A stretch of DNA of 64,000 nt from Dehalobacter sp. DCM (GTDB taxonomy: Bacteria > Bacillota > Desulfitobacteriia > Desulfitobacteriales > Syntrophobotulaceae), in assembly GCF_024972775.1 (NCBI RefSeq), contig NZ_CP092282.1, positions 2,535,001 through 2,599,000 on the forward strand. The letters run 5' to 3'. The translations under genes and the position numbers were made by a program. Below the pieces are notes generated by a model. The model was not told the origin of the DNA and ran no database searches. It saw only the letters and a program-made list of their open reading frames with translations. The number at the start of each line of letters is the position of its first letter. Position 1 is the first letter of the stretch. Below, in pieces: positions 17,875 through 26,035 of this stretch.

Positions 17875-18371
17875 TCCACACTCCCGGTAAAGATAAGCTT
17901 TTTCGCAGCCTTTACTTGTTCCTTTTCGCCTAGGATAACGATTGTCGCACCGGCTTCCATAACCAGTTGGGGATCCGGATTGATTGTTTTATTTTGGTTC
18001 TCTCTGACCATGGCAATGATGGTCCCACCTGTCCGCTTGCGGACCTGCAGGTCACCTATCGTCTTGCCGATGGCATAAGCGTCGGATTCAATTCGATACC
18101 ATTCGAGAACCATGTCCCCCAACGCAACTTCGACTGTATCCATGTCCTTGGGCCGATAAGCCATCCCTCCGAGAATGGCTGCAATACATCGGGATTCCTC
18201 ATCATCCAGAGTCACCATAGAAATGGACTCATTGGGATCATCATGGTAAAAATGATAAATCTCTCTTCGCCCGTCGTCATGCACAATGACAACCAATTTA
18301 TCTCCGGAACGGGCATCCAGCTGATATTTCCGGCCAATACCCGGTAAATCTTTTTCTTTCATTGCTTTCAT
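17871..18371 (-). CDS. khtT: TrkA-C domain regulator of K+/H+ antiporter, KhtT-like
   Basis: 166-residue cytoplasmic protein. The N-terminal half (MKAMKEKDLPGIGRKYQLDA, then GDKLVVIVHDDGRREIYHF) matches KhtT. The C-terminal half has the RCK/TrkA-C pattern (AIGKTIGDLQVRKRTGGTII) that binds a nucleotide and gates KhtU. The ATG at 18371 has GGGGGGAA upstream. A longer frame from 18500 starts inside the terminator of the neighbouring TPR gene and has no ribosome binding site, so I reject it. Confidence 0.85.
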   Translation of the reverse strand: MKAMKEKDLPGIGRKYQLDARSGDKLVVIVHDDGRREIYHFYHDDPNESISMVTLDDEESRCIAAILGGMAYRPKDMDTVEVALGDMVLEWYRIESDAYAIGKTIGDLQVRKRTGGTIIAMVRENQNKTINPDPQLVMEAGATIVILGEKEQVKAAKKLIFTGSVD

Positions 18372-18468
18372 GATATTTCCCCCCTGTTTTTTTACTTTAT
18401 CAAATATATTCGACGAAGTAAAGTCGGGTGCAAACAGGATAACAAATCGATTCGACAGAAAAGACAAT

Positions 18469-18500
18469 AAAAAGCCACTGTATTCGTGAACAGTGGCCAT
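18469..18500 (-). terminator. Terminator after the first TPR gene
   Basis: Stem GCCACTGT/ACAGTGGC with an eight-base loop, followed on the minus strand by TTTTTATTG. It lies 36 nt after the TPR gene stop and separates it from khtT. Confidence 0.85.
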
Positions 18501-18535
18501 AGATCAGTAAACGAAGTCATATAAACATCATGATA

Positions 18536-19726
18536 TTAACCGATTTTTTTCATCGCAAGCCCCAGTGATTTATTGTAGCAATCCACCGCCATACTAATGT
18601 TTGCCTGTTGCTCATAAACATTTCCGAGCAGGATCCAAGCATCGGTATAAGCTTTGTCTAAGGAAAGCAAACGTTCCAGTGTCATTCGCGCATCGTCCCA
18701 CATTCCTTTTTCCGCCATACAGATACTCATATTATACAAAATGTTTTTGTCTGCAGGATCAATTAGCAGGGCTTCATTATAATATTCAAGGGCTTTGCGG
18801 GATCGGCCCAATTGATAACAAATGAAACCGAGATTATTTAACAGCAGGGCATCATTGCTGTTAAGTGAGCGTGCTTTTCGTAATAAGCGATACGCTAAAT
18901 CGTCCTGGTGCAAGTTATGATAAACACCCGCTAAATTACAAAGGGCATCCACATCGTCTGGATCATGCTTTAAAGCCTTTTGCAGTAATGATCGTGCTTT
19001 TTTATAATCACCTTCCTGCGCTTTACAGTAAGCCAGTCTGGCATAGAGATGAAGGTCACCGCCATAGTATAAAGCTTTGCGGAAGCATTCACTTGCTGCG
19101 CTGATCTTATTCATTTTCAGGAGCATTTCTGCCTTCATTTCCAAAAATTCCGGTTTCGTCGGGACGACCTTACAACAGCCGTTAAAGCAATTAAGTGCTT
19201 CGCGATATTGACCATGAAACAGAAAGATGGACCCTAAGCGGTATATCGTTTCTGCATTCCCTGGTGACGCGCGTAAGGACGTATTTAAACACGTGATCGC
19301 AGCTTCCCATTCTCCAAGCTCTAAGAGACAATCCGCCTGTAAGTTGGCAAATTCACTGCATGGTTCGATACCGGTTGCGTTTTTTAAATAATTCAGAGCA
19401 TCATCGATAAAACCCTGACCGTAACAGCAGCGAGCCAATAGATAATAAATCTGAGCCAGTTGCATTGGATCATCCGCATAAACGACCACTTTTTCCAAGT
19501 ATTCCTGCGATTCCTTAAATAATTGTTTTTCGATTAATTTGGTAACCGTCTTCAAGTATAACTTAGAAGGCGCTAATCCACCATGAAGCGATTCGTTAAG
19601 AATCTCAACGGCTTTATTTTCCTCACCCTTGTAAATCAACCAGTTGATGTGTATTTTTGTTGCAAAATCAATTTCATTTCGGGGACACAACTTAGCTTGC
19701 TCTTCAGTCATGAATTGGGTTTCCAT
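18536..19726 (-). CDS. Tetratricopeptide repeat protein
   Basis: 396-residue protein built almost entirely of about ten 34-residue TPR units, recognisable by repeats of the A-xx-hh-x-Y/F-xx-G pattern ending in P (for example ALEYYNEALLIDPADKN and ARSLLQKALKHDPDDVD). No signal peptide or catalytic domain. TPR arrays serve as protein-binding scaffolds; the partner is unknown. AGGAAGGA precedes the ATG. Confidence 0.85.
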   Translation of the reverse strand: METQFMTEEQAKLCPRNEIDFATKIHINWLIYKGEENKAVEILNESLHGGLAPSKLYLKTVTKLIEKQLFKESQEYLEKVVVYADDPMQLAQIYYLLARCCYGQGFIDDALNYLKNATGIEPCSEFANLQADCLLELGEWEAAITCLNTSLRASPGNAETIYRLGSIFLFHGQYREALNCFNGCCKVVPTKPEFLEMKAEMLLKMNKISAASECFRKALYYGGDLHLYARLAYCKAQEGDYKKARSLLQKALKHDPDDVDALCNLAGVYHNLHQDDLAYRLLRKARSLNSNDALLLNNLGFICYQLGRSRKALEYYNEALLIDPADKNILYNMSICMAEKGMWDDARMTLERLLSLDKAYTDAWILLGNVYEQQANISMAVDCYNKSLGLAMKKIG

Positions 19727-19865
19727 ACGAGGGTCCTTCCTTTCACTGGTATTTCACATTAGTAATTCGTTCATTACCATAAATTCCCTCTAAGCGTAGC
19801 CATAAACTTATCCCCAAATCCCCTGAAGATCAGATAATTTTCCTGAATGGTTAGAAATAATTTTT

Positions 19866-19891
19866 TATTATTCTCCAAAAATATGTATAAT
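19866..19891 (+). promoter_or_regulatory. Candidate promoter for the PLD-like lipoprotein gene
   Basis: TGTATAAT (-10, 19884-19891) lies about 40 nt before the TTG start in an AT-rich stretch. The -35 region is weak (TTATTA). Confidence 0.45.
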
Positions 19892-19930
19892 AGTTAAGAA
19901 GATTTATTTTTATGCGAAGGCGGCAAAACA

Positions 19931-20953
19931 TTGGCTAAAATAAAGATCTATTTGCTACTAATCACCGTGATATTTTGTTTACTGTCAGGATGCACCACTA
20001 TTTTTTCTTCTTCGAATGATGAAAAGAAGCCTGAGTCCAACCTGACGGCTGATGCGATATATACCGACAAGAATGCGATCCATGAGCTGACAATTGACTT
20101 GATCTCACATGCCAAAAAAAGTATCTATATTCAGCTTACATCCTTGGATGATCAAGAAATAATCACTCTTCTCATTGCCAGAACACATGACGGGATCGAA
20201 ACACGTATCCTGCTTGATCAATGGCAGCGCGAAAACAAAGCAACCATTAAAAAATTAAAAAATGAAAACATATCCGTCCAGTACTACCCTGCCGAGAAAG
20301 GCCAGTACCAGCGCATTCGTTATTTGGTTATAGACGATCAGACAGCCGTTTTTTACGGCAAAGATTGGAGCACAAAAGGTTACAAATATAAGAGTATGGC
20401 CGTCAAACTAACAGGAGATGCCGTTACGACGATAGCAAAATCCTTCCGTAAGGATTGGACTTACACAACTACACTTTCGTTAGACAGCGAAAACATGCCG
20501 GTATTGGACGAAGACAATATTACCTTTGCAACCACGGTTAATATCAAGTCACAGATCTTGAATCAAATCGATACGGCAGCTGCAAGCATAAAAATCGAGA
20601 CGGAACAGCTAAGCGAAGGGACAACCCTCGATGCCCTGATCGAAGCCAAAAAAAGAGGCTGTAAAGTTCAAGTTATTGTCAGTCCCTCCTGTGTCATCAC
20701 CTCACCCAATGCCATCGATAAGATGAAAGAAGCGCAAATCGAACTGCGCTATTATCGAGACCCGGGTAAGAAATCCATTGGATATAATTATGGTATCTTT
20801 GATGATAAAACCTTTGTGATGACAAATTCGGCGTGGTCTTACCCCACCTTTGTCATTTATCACGAAGGCTCTCTGACGATTCCTTCTCCCACCGCCACTC
20901 AAAAAATGAACGCGATTTTCCAACAAGAGTGGAAAAACAGTACAAAATCATAA
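19931..20953 (+). CDS. Lipoprotein with phospholipase D fold, both HKD motifs degenerate
   Basis: 340 residues with a lipoprotein signal (LLSGC, Cys21), so it is anchored outside the membrane. Two PLD-like halves follow (about 40-185 and 195-335). In active PLD enzymes each half has HxKxxxxD. Here the matching segments are RIRYLVID (128-135) and GYNYGIFD (284-291): both keep the Asp but lack His and Lys. It is therefore probably catalytically inactive, perhaps a binding protein. The start is TTG with AAGGCGG upstream. It is followed on the same strand by another exported protein. Confidence 0.75.
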   Translation: MAKIKIYLLLITVIFCLLSGCTTIFSSSNDEKKPESNLTADAIYTDKNAIHELTIDLISHAKKSIYIQLTSLDDQEIITLLIARTHDGIETRILLDQWQRENKATIKKLKNENISVQYYPAEKGQYQRIRYLVIDDQTAVFYGKDWSTKGYKYKSMAVKLTGDAVTTIAKSFRKDWTYTTTLSLDSENMPVLDEDNITFATTVNIKSQILNQIDTAAASIKIETEQLSEGTTLDALIEAKKRGCKVQVIVSPSCVITSPNAIDKMKEAQIELRYYRDPGKKSIGYNYGIFDDKTFVMTNSAWSYPTFVIYHEGSLTIPSPTATQKMNAIFQQEWKNSTKS

Positions 20954-21072
20954 CCCAATTGAACCACTGCCAAATTTAGAAAAAATTGAATAAGTAACGT
21001 TATATTGCCAACCCTACTCCAATAACATTAAGTAACAGCCTGTTACCATGTCATACCGTTAGGAGGGGTTCA

Positions 21073-21609
21073 ATGAAAAAGCATATACTCATTGCGGCGC
21101 TGCTTGCTTTCTATTTCCTTGTCCTCAATCCGGTACCCTCCGTCGTCATGGTCACCATGAATTCAAAAACACAAGCCTATCATCTGGGTGACAATCTCAG
21201 CGTTATACTTCCGCCAACAACGCAAATCAAGGAAGATGATTATGATGATAAAACAGAAGTTTTACTAAGCCACTACTTTCACGATGAAAAATATCTGATC
21301 AGAGGATATATCCAGTTATGGCAAATCAACGACCTGGAGCAATTCCTGGTCGCTAGCCGAGCCAATAGCAGCTATGATTTCCAAGCGTATTCCTTATCCA
21401 AAACCAGTGTTTACAGACTAAGCGGTTATATTGACCAATGGACAGCGTCTTTTGGTGATCGGTTGTCTATTTCCGGGAAAGAATACTGGTTAAAAAAACA
21501 AGCCGATACCCAGGTTTTGCGGATTTCTTTCTTTACGGATGCGACATCCTTTTCAGAAGTGCAACTCCAAGGGATTAATCAAATCCTCAGCACAATACAC
21601 TGGAAGTAA
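21073..21609 (+). CDS. Exported protein of unknown function
   Basis: 178 residues beginning with a basic, hydrophobic signal or anchor segment (MKKHILIAALLAFYFLVLNP). The rest is soluble and rich in Tyr and Ser with alternating hydrophobic residues. GGAGGGGTTCA precedes the ATG. It ends 12 nt from the convergent LTA-synthase-like gene and follows the PLD-like lipoprotein by 119 nt. I do not recognise the family. Confidence 0.65.
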   Translation: MKKHILIAALLAFYFLVLNPVPSVVMVTMNSKTQAYHLGDNLSVILPPTTQIKEDDYDDKTEVLLSHYFHDEKYLIRGYIQLWQINDLEQFLVASRANSSYDFQAYSLSKTSVYRLSGYIDQWTASFGDRLSISGKEYWLKKQADTQVLRISFFTDATSFSEVQLQGINQILSTIHWK

Positions 21610-21621
21610 TAAAGTAATTGA

Positions 21622-23715
21622 CTATTCAGATGCATTCGATACCGCTGCCGCCCGCTTGAAGGTATAGGTGTTGGACTCCATGATGATATTGTCAAGACTG
21701 TCCGATGCCTCCAACTTAATCTCCATATCACCGGACCCTACAACTGATTCAGCCAAAGACACCGATAGCAGCGTTGAATCGACAAAGGTCGTCTTATATG
21801 GCTTGCCATTGATATATACTTTTAAATCCGGCAAAAAATGAATGCCTCGAATTTCGATCGTGTTATCGGCAATATTCCGTACCTTATCTATTTCCGGTTT
21901 GCCTTCACCGAGGATATATGACGTATTTTCCGTCGGTTTATCTGACGGGTTAAGCGCGTAAGTGTAGGCCTCGCCGCAGAGTGTATCGTATTGCAGGAGT
22001 TCATATTCAGCAATCTCTTTGGTTGTGAGCTCTTCATATTTGCGTTGATACGTATTCGCTAAAACAGAATGACCCTCTTTGTAGAGCGCATAAAGGAAAT
22101 TGGTAAGCGTATTTCCGTCTTTTTTGCTCATTTCCAGGACATAAGATCCTAGAAAGTTTGACGACAACCGCAATTTCTCATTATCATTTGTCAAATTTTT
22201 TCGGTCTGCCGGATCCGTAAAATTATCCCATATCACAAAAGGAACCGAATATTTTTTAATATATTCCGCATGATCACCGTTATTCTGAAAATATCCGGAC
22301 TCTATATATACCTCCGAATTGTTTCCGAGAGCCGGCAAATGATCCCCGTAGAAAACAACAATTGTCGGCTCATTGATAGCCTCCAGACCATCAATAAGCA
22401 TTTTTAAGGATTGATCAACATCGACTAAGGTGTTCGTATAATTTTCAAGGACGTTTTTGCTTTCAGCTGTCAAGTTACTCTGAACCGTTAGGGTATTTTC
22501 CGGGTTTGCCTGGGATGAATACGGGCCATGCGCCTCCATCGAGATAGCATAGATAAAATCCGGTTTATCACTTTGCTTCACTTGATCCAATATTCTTTGG
22601 GTCAGCTCCGTATCGCGGATATAGCTTCCCTTTTTCTCAGGAGAAATAAAGAATTCTTTGCTGATAAATTTATCAAAACCCAAGTTATTAAAAACGAGGT
22701 TACGGCGATAAAACCAGTTATCATAGGTGTGGATCGCCGTTGATGTATATCCCTGTTTCTTATAAATCTCAGGCAAGGCATCAAGCTGTCTGTCGACATA
22801 ACAGACATAGGATACTGCACCAGGTGTTAAAAACGAACAGGAATACCCCGTCAAAATTTCGAATTCTGTATTAACGGTGCCTCCGCCAAAAACCGGGACA
22901 AGCATGGTGCCACTGGTGTAATTTTTCTCTAACGCATGGAAATATGGGATTGGGTCCTGGCTGAATGTCACTGTTTTCAGCAGAGTTGGATCCCAAAAAG
23001 CCTCACTCTGAATAAAAATGACATTGGGGTTAAAATCAGCATCGGCCATATACGCCTTATTCACTTGGTTTACAATCTGATTTATGCGCGCCTGGTCATA
23101 TTCTTCCGGTGCACTTGATTTATAGAACTTATAATTGAGCATAAAGCCAAGAAGAACACCGTTTCGGTCATAATTGGATTTTTGGCTGTATTGAATAAGC
23201 TTTAAATCAAATACTGACAGCGGTATTTGGTATGTCAGTCCAAAAAGCAGCAAAAACGACAGCAAGGCTACCATGACTTTTGGGGGGGCACTGTAGTTTT
23301 CACGTGGGATAACCTTAATAATAAATAGGATAGAAAAGAGGACAATGGCGCCAAGCAGAACGAGGAACCAAACCGGATATTCGCTGCTTCCTCCTTGGGT
23401 GACATTGAACGCTTCCTTACCAAGAGATAAATCCCAAGGCAGCAATGGCTCACCGCGTAGTAAAAGCTTCTCGCGGCATACTAAACCAACAAAAGAAAAA
23501 AATCCAAATATCAGCATTCCTATCGTGAGGTATATCCGTCTGGGAAATATGTAAAAGAGATTGATCAGCCCAAATATAAGCGCATAGTTCAAGATAAACT
23601 CGACCGGTTGATAATATAGCCACTCTAAAATGGCTAAAAAGCTTCCGCGGTAGATCAATTCATAAAGCACCAGGATAAAGAGCGGTATGAATGCTGTAAA
23701 ACGTTTGTTTTTCAC
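21622..23715 (-). CDS. LTA synthase family phosphoglycerol transferase/sulfatase with C-terminal Ig-like extension
   Basis: Polytopic membrane enzyme with an extracellular alkaline-phosphatase fold. About five N-terminal transmembrane segments are followed by IFIQSEAFWD (metal-ligand Glu), GGGTVNTEFEILTG (catalytic Thr) and FYGDHLPALG (metal-binding Asp-His). LtaS enzymes polymerise glycerol phosphate onto glycolipid. A C-terminal part of about 90 residues (GKPEIDKVRN to TYTFKRAA) looks like an IPT/TIG-type beta-sandwich, unusual for LtaS. The GTG at 23715 is chosen because GGAGG lies five bases upstream; an upstream TTG overlaps that site. A second family member begins at position 427. Confidence 0.85.
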   Translation of the reverse strand: MKNKRFTAFIPLFILVLYELIYRGSFLAILEWLYYQPVEFILNYALIFGLINLFYIFPRRIYLTIGMLIFGFFSFVGLVCREKLLLRGEPLLPWDLSLGKEAFNVTQGGSSEYPVWFLVLLGAIVLFSILFIIKVIPRENYSAPPKVMVALLSFLLLFGLTYQIPLSVFDLKLIQYSQKSNYDRNGVLLGFMLNYKFYKSSAPEEYDQARINQIVNQVNKAYMADADFNPNVIFIQSEAFWDPTLLKTVTFSQDPIPYFHALEKNYTSGTMLVPVFGGGTVNTEFEILTGYSCSFLTPGAVSYVCYVDRQLDALPEIYKKQGYTSTAIHTYDNWFYRRNLVFNNLGFDKFISKEFFISPEKKGSYIRDTELTQRILDQVKQSDKPDFIYAISMEAHGPYSSQANPENTLTVQSNLTAESKNVLENYTNTLVDVDQSLKMLIDGLEAINEPTIVVFYGDHLPALGNNSEVYIESGYFQNNGDHAEYIKKYSVPFVIWDNFTDPADRKNLTNDNEKLRLSSNFLGSYVLEMSKKDGNTLTNFLYALYKEGHSVLANTYQRKYEELTTKEIAEYELLQYDTLCGEAYTYALNPSDKPTENTSYILGEGKPEIDKVRNIADNTIEIRGIHFLPDLKVYINGKPYKTTFVDSTLLSVSLAESVVGSGDMEIKLEASDSLDNIIMESNTYTFKRAAAVSNASE

Positions 23716-23728
23716 TGTAACCTCCAAG

Positions 23729-23931
23729 AATAAATAAAGGATGTCCGAACGGACACCCTCTACCCGCTTCGCCGTTAGACACCTGGTTTCTGACCCTGCA
23801 CATGCAGGTGGGCACCTAGGCTTATTGTTCCATCTTCTTTTCAGAAAAGCCTGATGTACTAGACAAGCCGCTTAGTTCCCGTCAAAGAAGTAGGATCAAA
23901 ACCACGATAGTCAGAACGCACGAAGCAGAAT
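23729..23931 (-). ncRNA. ssrS: 6S-like RNA (ssrS candidate) with intrinsic terminator
   Basis: On the minus strand an extended -10 TGGTATAAT (23938-23946) is followed by about 200 nt of structured, non-coding sequence. It contains CATCAGGCTT pairing with AAGCCTAGGTG, a CCTGCA/TGCAGG hairpin, the segment AGGTGCCCACCTG, and CCTACTTC pairing with GAAG-CGGG-TAG-AGG. The AAGCCTAGGTGCCCACCT region and overall size resemble Firmicute 6S RNAs, from memory. It ends at GGTGTCCGTTCGGACATCC plus TTTATTTATT. The LTA-synthase gene starts 14 nt later, so a leader or attenuator of that gene is the alternative. Confidence 0.65.
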
Positions 23932-23937
23932 CAATTC

Positions 23938-23946
23938 AATTATACC
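23938..23946 (-). promoter_or_regulatory. Extended -10 box of the 6S-like RNA
   Basis: Minus-strand TGGTATAAT matches an extended -10 element. A TTGAAG about 20 nt upstream is a poorly spaced -35. Confidence 0.55.
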
Positions 23947-23996
23947 ACCAGTTCAGATAAATATCTTCAAGAAAGGATTGGAAAATATCACATTTT

Positions 23997-24428
23997 TCAC
24001 GAATGCACTTTGTCTTCTAAATCAGCCAGCCGATCTAAAATAACAGAAATTGTCATTTCCTGAGTACGCACTCTTTGCCTAAGTTGTTCAACTAGGCTGG
24101 CCATGGTTTTTAACTGAAGTGTACTATTTGTATTATCTTCATGGGCTGCAGACATCACGACGAGTTTTGCCTGATTGTTTTTAGCTGTAAAATTATTCGT
24201 TTTATTTAAATATCGGATTCTTCCATAACGCGTATTCCTGCCAGGGTTGATTTCGATAACTTTATCTTCTTCCAATATCTGGAGAGCTTTTTTCAAAGTA
24301 ATGCTTGCCACACCGGTTTCTCTCTGTATTTCGGAATAGGCAATCTCAAACTCATCTTCTTCGTGTTTCCTGGACACCTTTTCAAAAAAATCCAGAAACT
24401 TATGATACGTTTTGTCCTTCAATTTCAA
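23997..24428 (-). CDS. Winged-helix DNA-binding protein with C-terminal coiled coil
   Basis: 143 residues. Residues 30-70 (YSEIQRETGVASITLKKALQ then LEEDKVIEINPG) form a helix-turn-helix with wing similar to GntR/plasmid replication-control regulators. Residues 105-142 (LKTMASLVEQLRQRVRTQEM and beyond) have heptad spacing and probably form a coiled coil for oligomerisation. No ligand-binding domain. Targets unknown. It stands alone between the 6S-like RNA and panB, with a very AT-rich upstream region. Confidence 0.7.
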   Translation of the reverse strand: MKLKDKTYHKFLDFFEKVSRKHEEDEFEIAYSEIQRETGVASITLKKALQILEEDKVIEINPGRNTRYGRIRYLNKTNNFTAKNNQAKLVVMSAAHEDNTNSTLQLKTMASLVEQLRQRVRTQEMTISVILDRLADLEDKVHS

Positions 24429-24556
24429 TACGGTTCATCCTTCCAATTTAAATAAAACAAATAATAATTTTATTGTATTATAACATAAAATAATTATTAT
24501 TTTCACATAAAACATAAATTATAAAATATTTTTCGTTAATTTATGTGGAGTACTGT

Positions 24557-25384
24557 TTAGAACAATTTTTGTTTAACATCATCATGGAGTTTAAATGAAT
24601 GTTCTTGAGCAGGAAACGTCGATGTTTTTACTTCGCTGCAATACCGCATGACAGCTTCTAAAATTCGCGGTTCCAGGTTTTCATATTGTTTGACAAAGGA
24701 TGGTACAAATCGATCATATACGCCAAGCAAATCATGGACTACGAGGACTTGTCCGCTGCAAACTACCCCAGCCCCAATACCGATCGTAGGAACCGAAATC
24801 GTCTCGGTTATTCTTTTCGCCAGCTCGGCCGGAACCGCTTCAAGTGTCAGCATCATGATACCCGCTTCAGTTAAAATCCCGGCGTCTCTCAAAATTTTAG
24901 TGGCACTGCCTATATCTTGACCTTGCACCTTATACCCTCCCAATTGGGCTGCTGTTTGCGGTGTTAAACCGATATGTCCGACAACGGATACACCTGCTTG
25001 GGTAAGAAAACGAACGATTGAACTATACTCATCACCGCCCTCTAGCTTGACGGCATCGGCACCCGCTTCTTGGATCAGTCGTTTAGCATTTTGAAGTGCA
25101 TCTGCTTGGGTTGCGTAGCTTAAGTATGGCATATCAGCGATAATAAACGTATTCGGAGCACCCCTGCGCACGGCTTTCGTATGATGGATCATATCCTCCA
25201 TGGTTACAGGGACTGTTGATTCATAGCCGAGTACGACCATCCCCAATGAATCACCAACTAAGATGACGTCGATACCGGCCTTTTCCAATATATGCGCCGT
25301 TGGATAGTCATAAGCGGTCAGCATGGTTATTTTTTCACCCAAGGCTGCCATCTTTTTAAAATCGTGGCTCAATTTCTTTGACAT
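24557..25384 (-). CDS. panB: Ketopantoate hydroxymethyltransferase (PanB)
   Basis: Transfers a hydroxymethyl group from methylene-tetrahydrofolate to 2-oxoisovalerate, the first step of pantothenate synthesis. Motifs ILVGDSLGMV, YESTVPVTMEDM, VKLEGG and GHIGLTPQ are intact. The ATG at 25384 (MSKKLSHDF) is chosen over an upstream frame because AGAGGGGCGG lies just before it. panC and panD are not adjacent. The folate-making folE and the 2-oxoisovalerate-making ilvBH are also in this window but unlinked. Confidence 0.93.
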   Translation of the reverse strand: MSKKLSHDFKKMAALGEKITMLTAYDYPTAHILEKAGIDVILVGDSLGMVVLGYESTVPVTMEDMIHHTKAVRRGAPNTFIIADMPYLSYATQADALQNAKRLIQEAGADAVKLEGGDEYSSIVRFLTQAGVSVVGHIGLTPQTAAQLGGYKVQGQDIGSATKILRDAGILTEAGIMMLTLEAVPAELAKRITETISVPTIGIGAGVVCSGQVLVVHDLLGVYDRFVPSFVKQYENLEPRILEAVMRYCSEVKTSTFPAQEHSFKLHDDVKQKLF

Positions 25385-25519
25385 TATACCGCCCCTCTCT
25401 TTATTTGGAATAAATAATGGTGATGCATAAGTGCTGATGGTCAAGCATATGGTGTACAGATTATATTATACAAGCAGTTAAGCACTGCTGGAAAATTCTT
25501 GGTCAAAGGAGGCTTCCCA

Positions 25520-25888
25520 ATGCCCAAATCGTTTCAACTATCTCTCGTTGCAAAAGGGATCGTTATGGCCATCGTCATTTCGTTTCTGCTAACGATCATT
25601 TTGAGTCTTCTCTATTTCTTTACATCGTTACAGGAATCGATGCTCTATTCCCTGCTTGCTGCAGGTATCGGCGTATTAGCTGCCAGTATTTATATTTCAT
25701 ACCAGGCCGGAACAAAAGGGATCATTTATGGATTAGCGATCGGAATTGGTTTTTTCCTTATTTCAATTATTATTTATTACATCTTTTATACAGGAGAACC
25801 ATCCTGGAAAATCATTTTGGAAAAAGTTCTGGTCACACCGATTGCTGGAGCTGTGGGCGGTACAGTTGGCGCAATCAGCAGACGTTAA
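25520..25888 (+). CDS. Four-helix membrane protein, TIGR04086/DUF3792-like
   Basis: 122 residues with four hydrophobic segments, beginning MPKSFQLSLVAKGIVMAIVI and ending GAVGGTVGAISRR. The pattern resembles the uncharacterised TIGR04086 membrane family of Firmicutes, which often sits near yajC/sec genes; here it does not. AAAGGAGG nine bases before the ATG at 25520 fixes the start. Confidence 0.65.
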   Translation: MPKSFQLSLVAKGIVMAIVISFLLTIILSLLYFFTSLQESMLYSLLAAGIGVLAASIYISYQAGTKGIIYGLAIGIGFFLISIIIYYIFYTGEPSWKIILEKVLVTPIAGAVGGTVGAISRR

Positions 25889-26032
25889 AAAACCATTCAT
25901 CCCTTAAATTATACAATTCGCCAATTATTCATGACATAACACGGAGGTTAAACTATACTGCGATGGTATACTCCTTTACTCTTTCCGCCTCTGGGCCAAT
26001 GGCCTATGCCCCCCATGTGGGGTTTTTTTTTA
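25889..26032 (+). terminator. Structured intergenic region ending in an intrinsic terminator
   Basis: A CCCC-CATGT-GGGG stem followed by nine T (26014-26032) is a clear terminator for the plus-strand gene. Upstream, GGAGG and TATAC can pair with GTATACTCC around 25941-25973, giving a second stem. The transcript tail of about 130 nt between gene stop and terminator is long for a simple 3' end. Confidence 0.7.
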
Positions 26033-26035
26033 ACA

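Noticed and set aside
18372-18500. Longer KhtT-like protein
   Set aside because: The extra start codon lies inside the terminator of the upstream gene; GGGGGGAA supports the ATG at 18371.
23860-23870. Additional terminal repeat copy (GTACTAGAC)
   Set aside because: Short chance match inside the conserved 6S-like RNA; no extended similarity to the element ends.
23729-23931. T-box or known metabolite riboswitch ahead of the LTA-synthase gene
   Set aside because: I could not find the conserved core of T-box, SAM, glycine, cobalamin or c-di-GMP riboswitches; a 6S-like RNA fits better.
25960-26032. Small peptide gene after GGAGG at 25941
   Set aside because: The frame starting ATGGTATACTCC runs straight into the terminator stem and T run.
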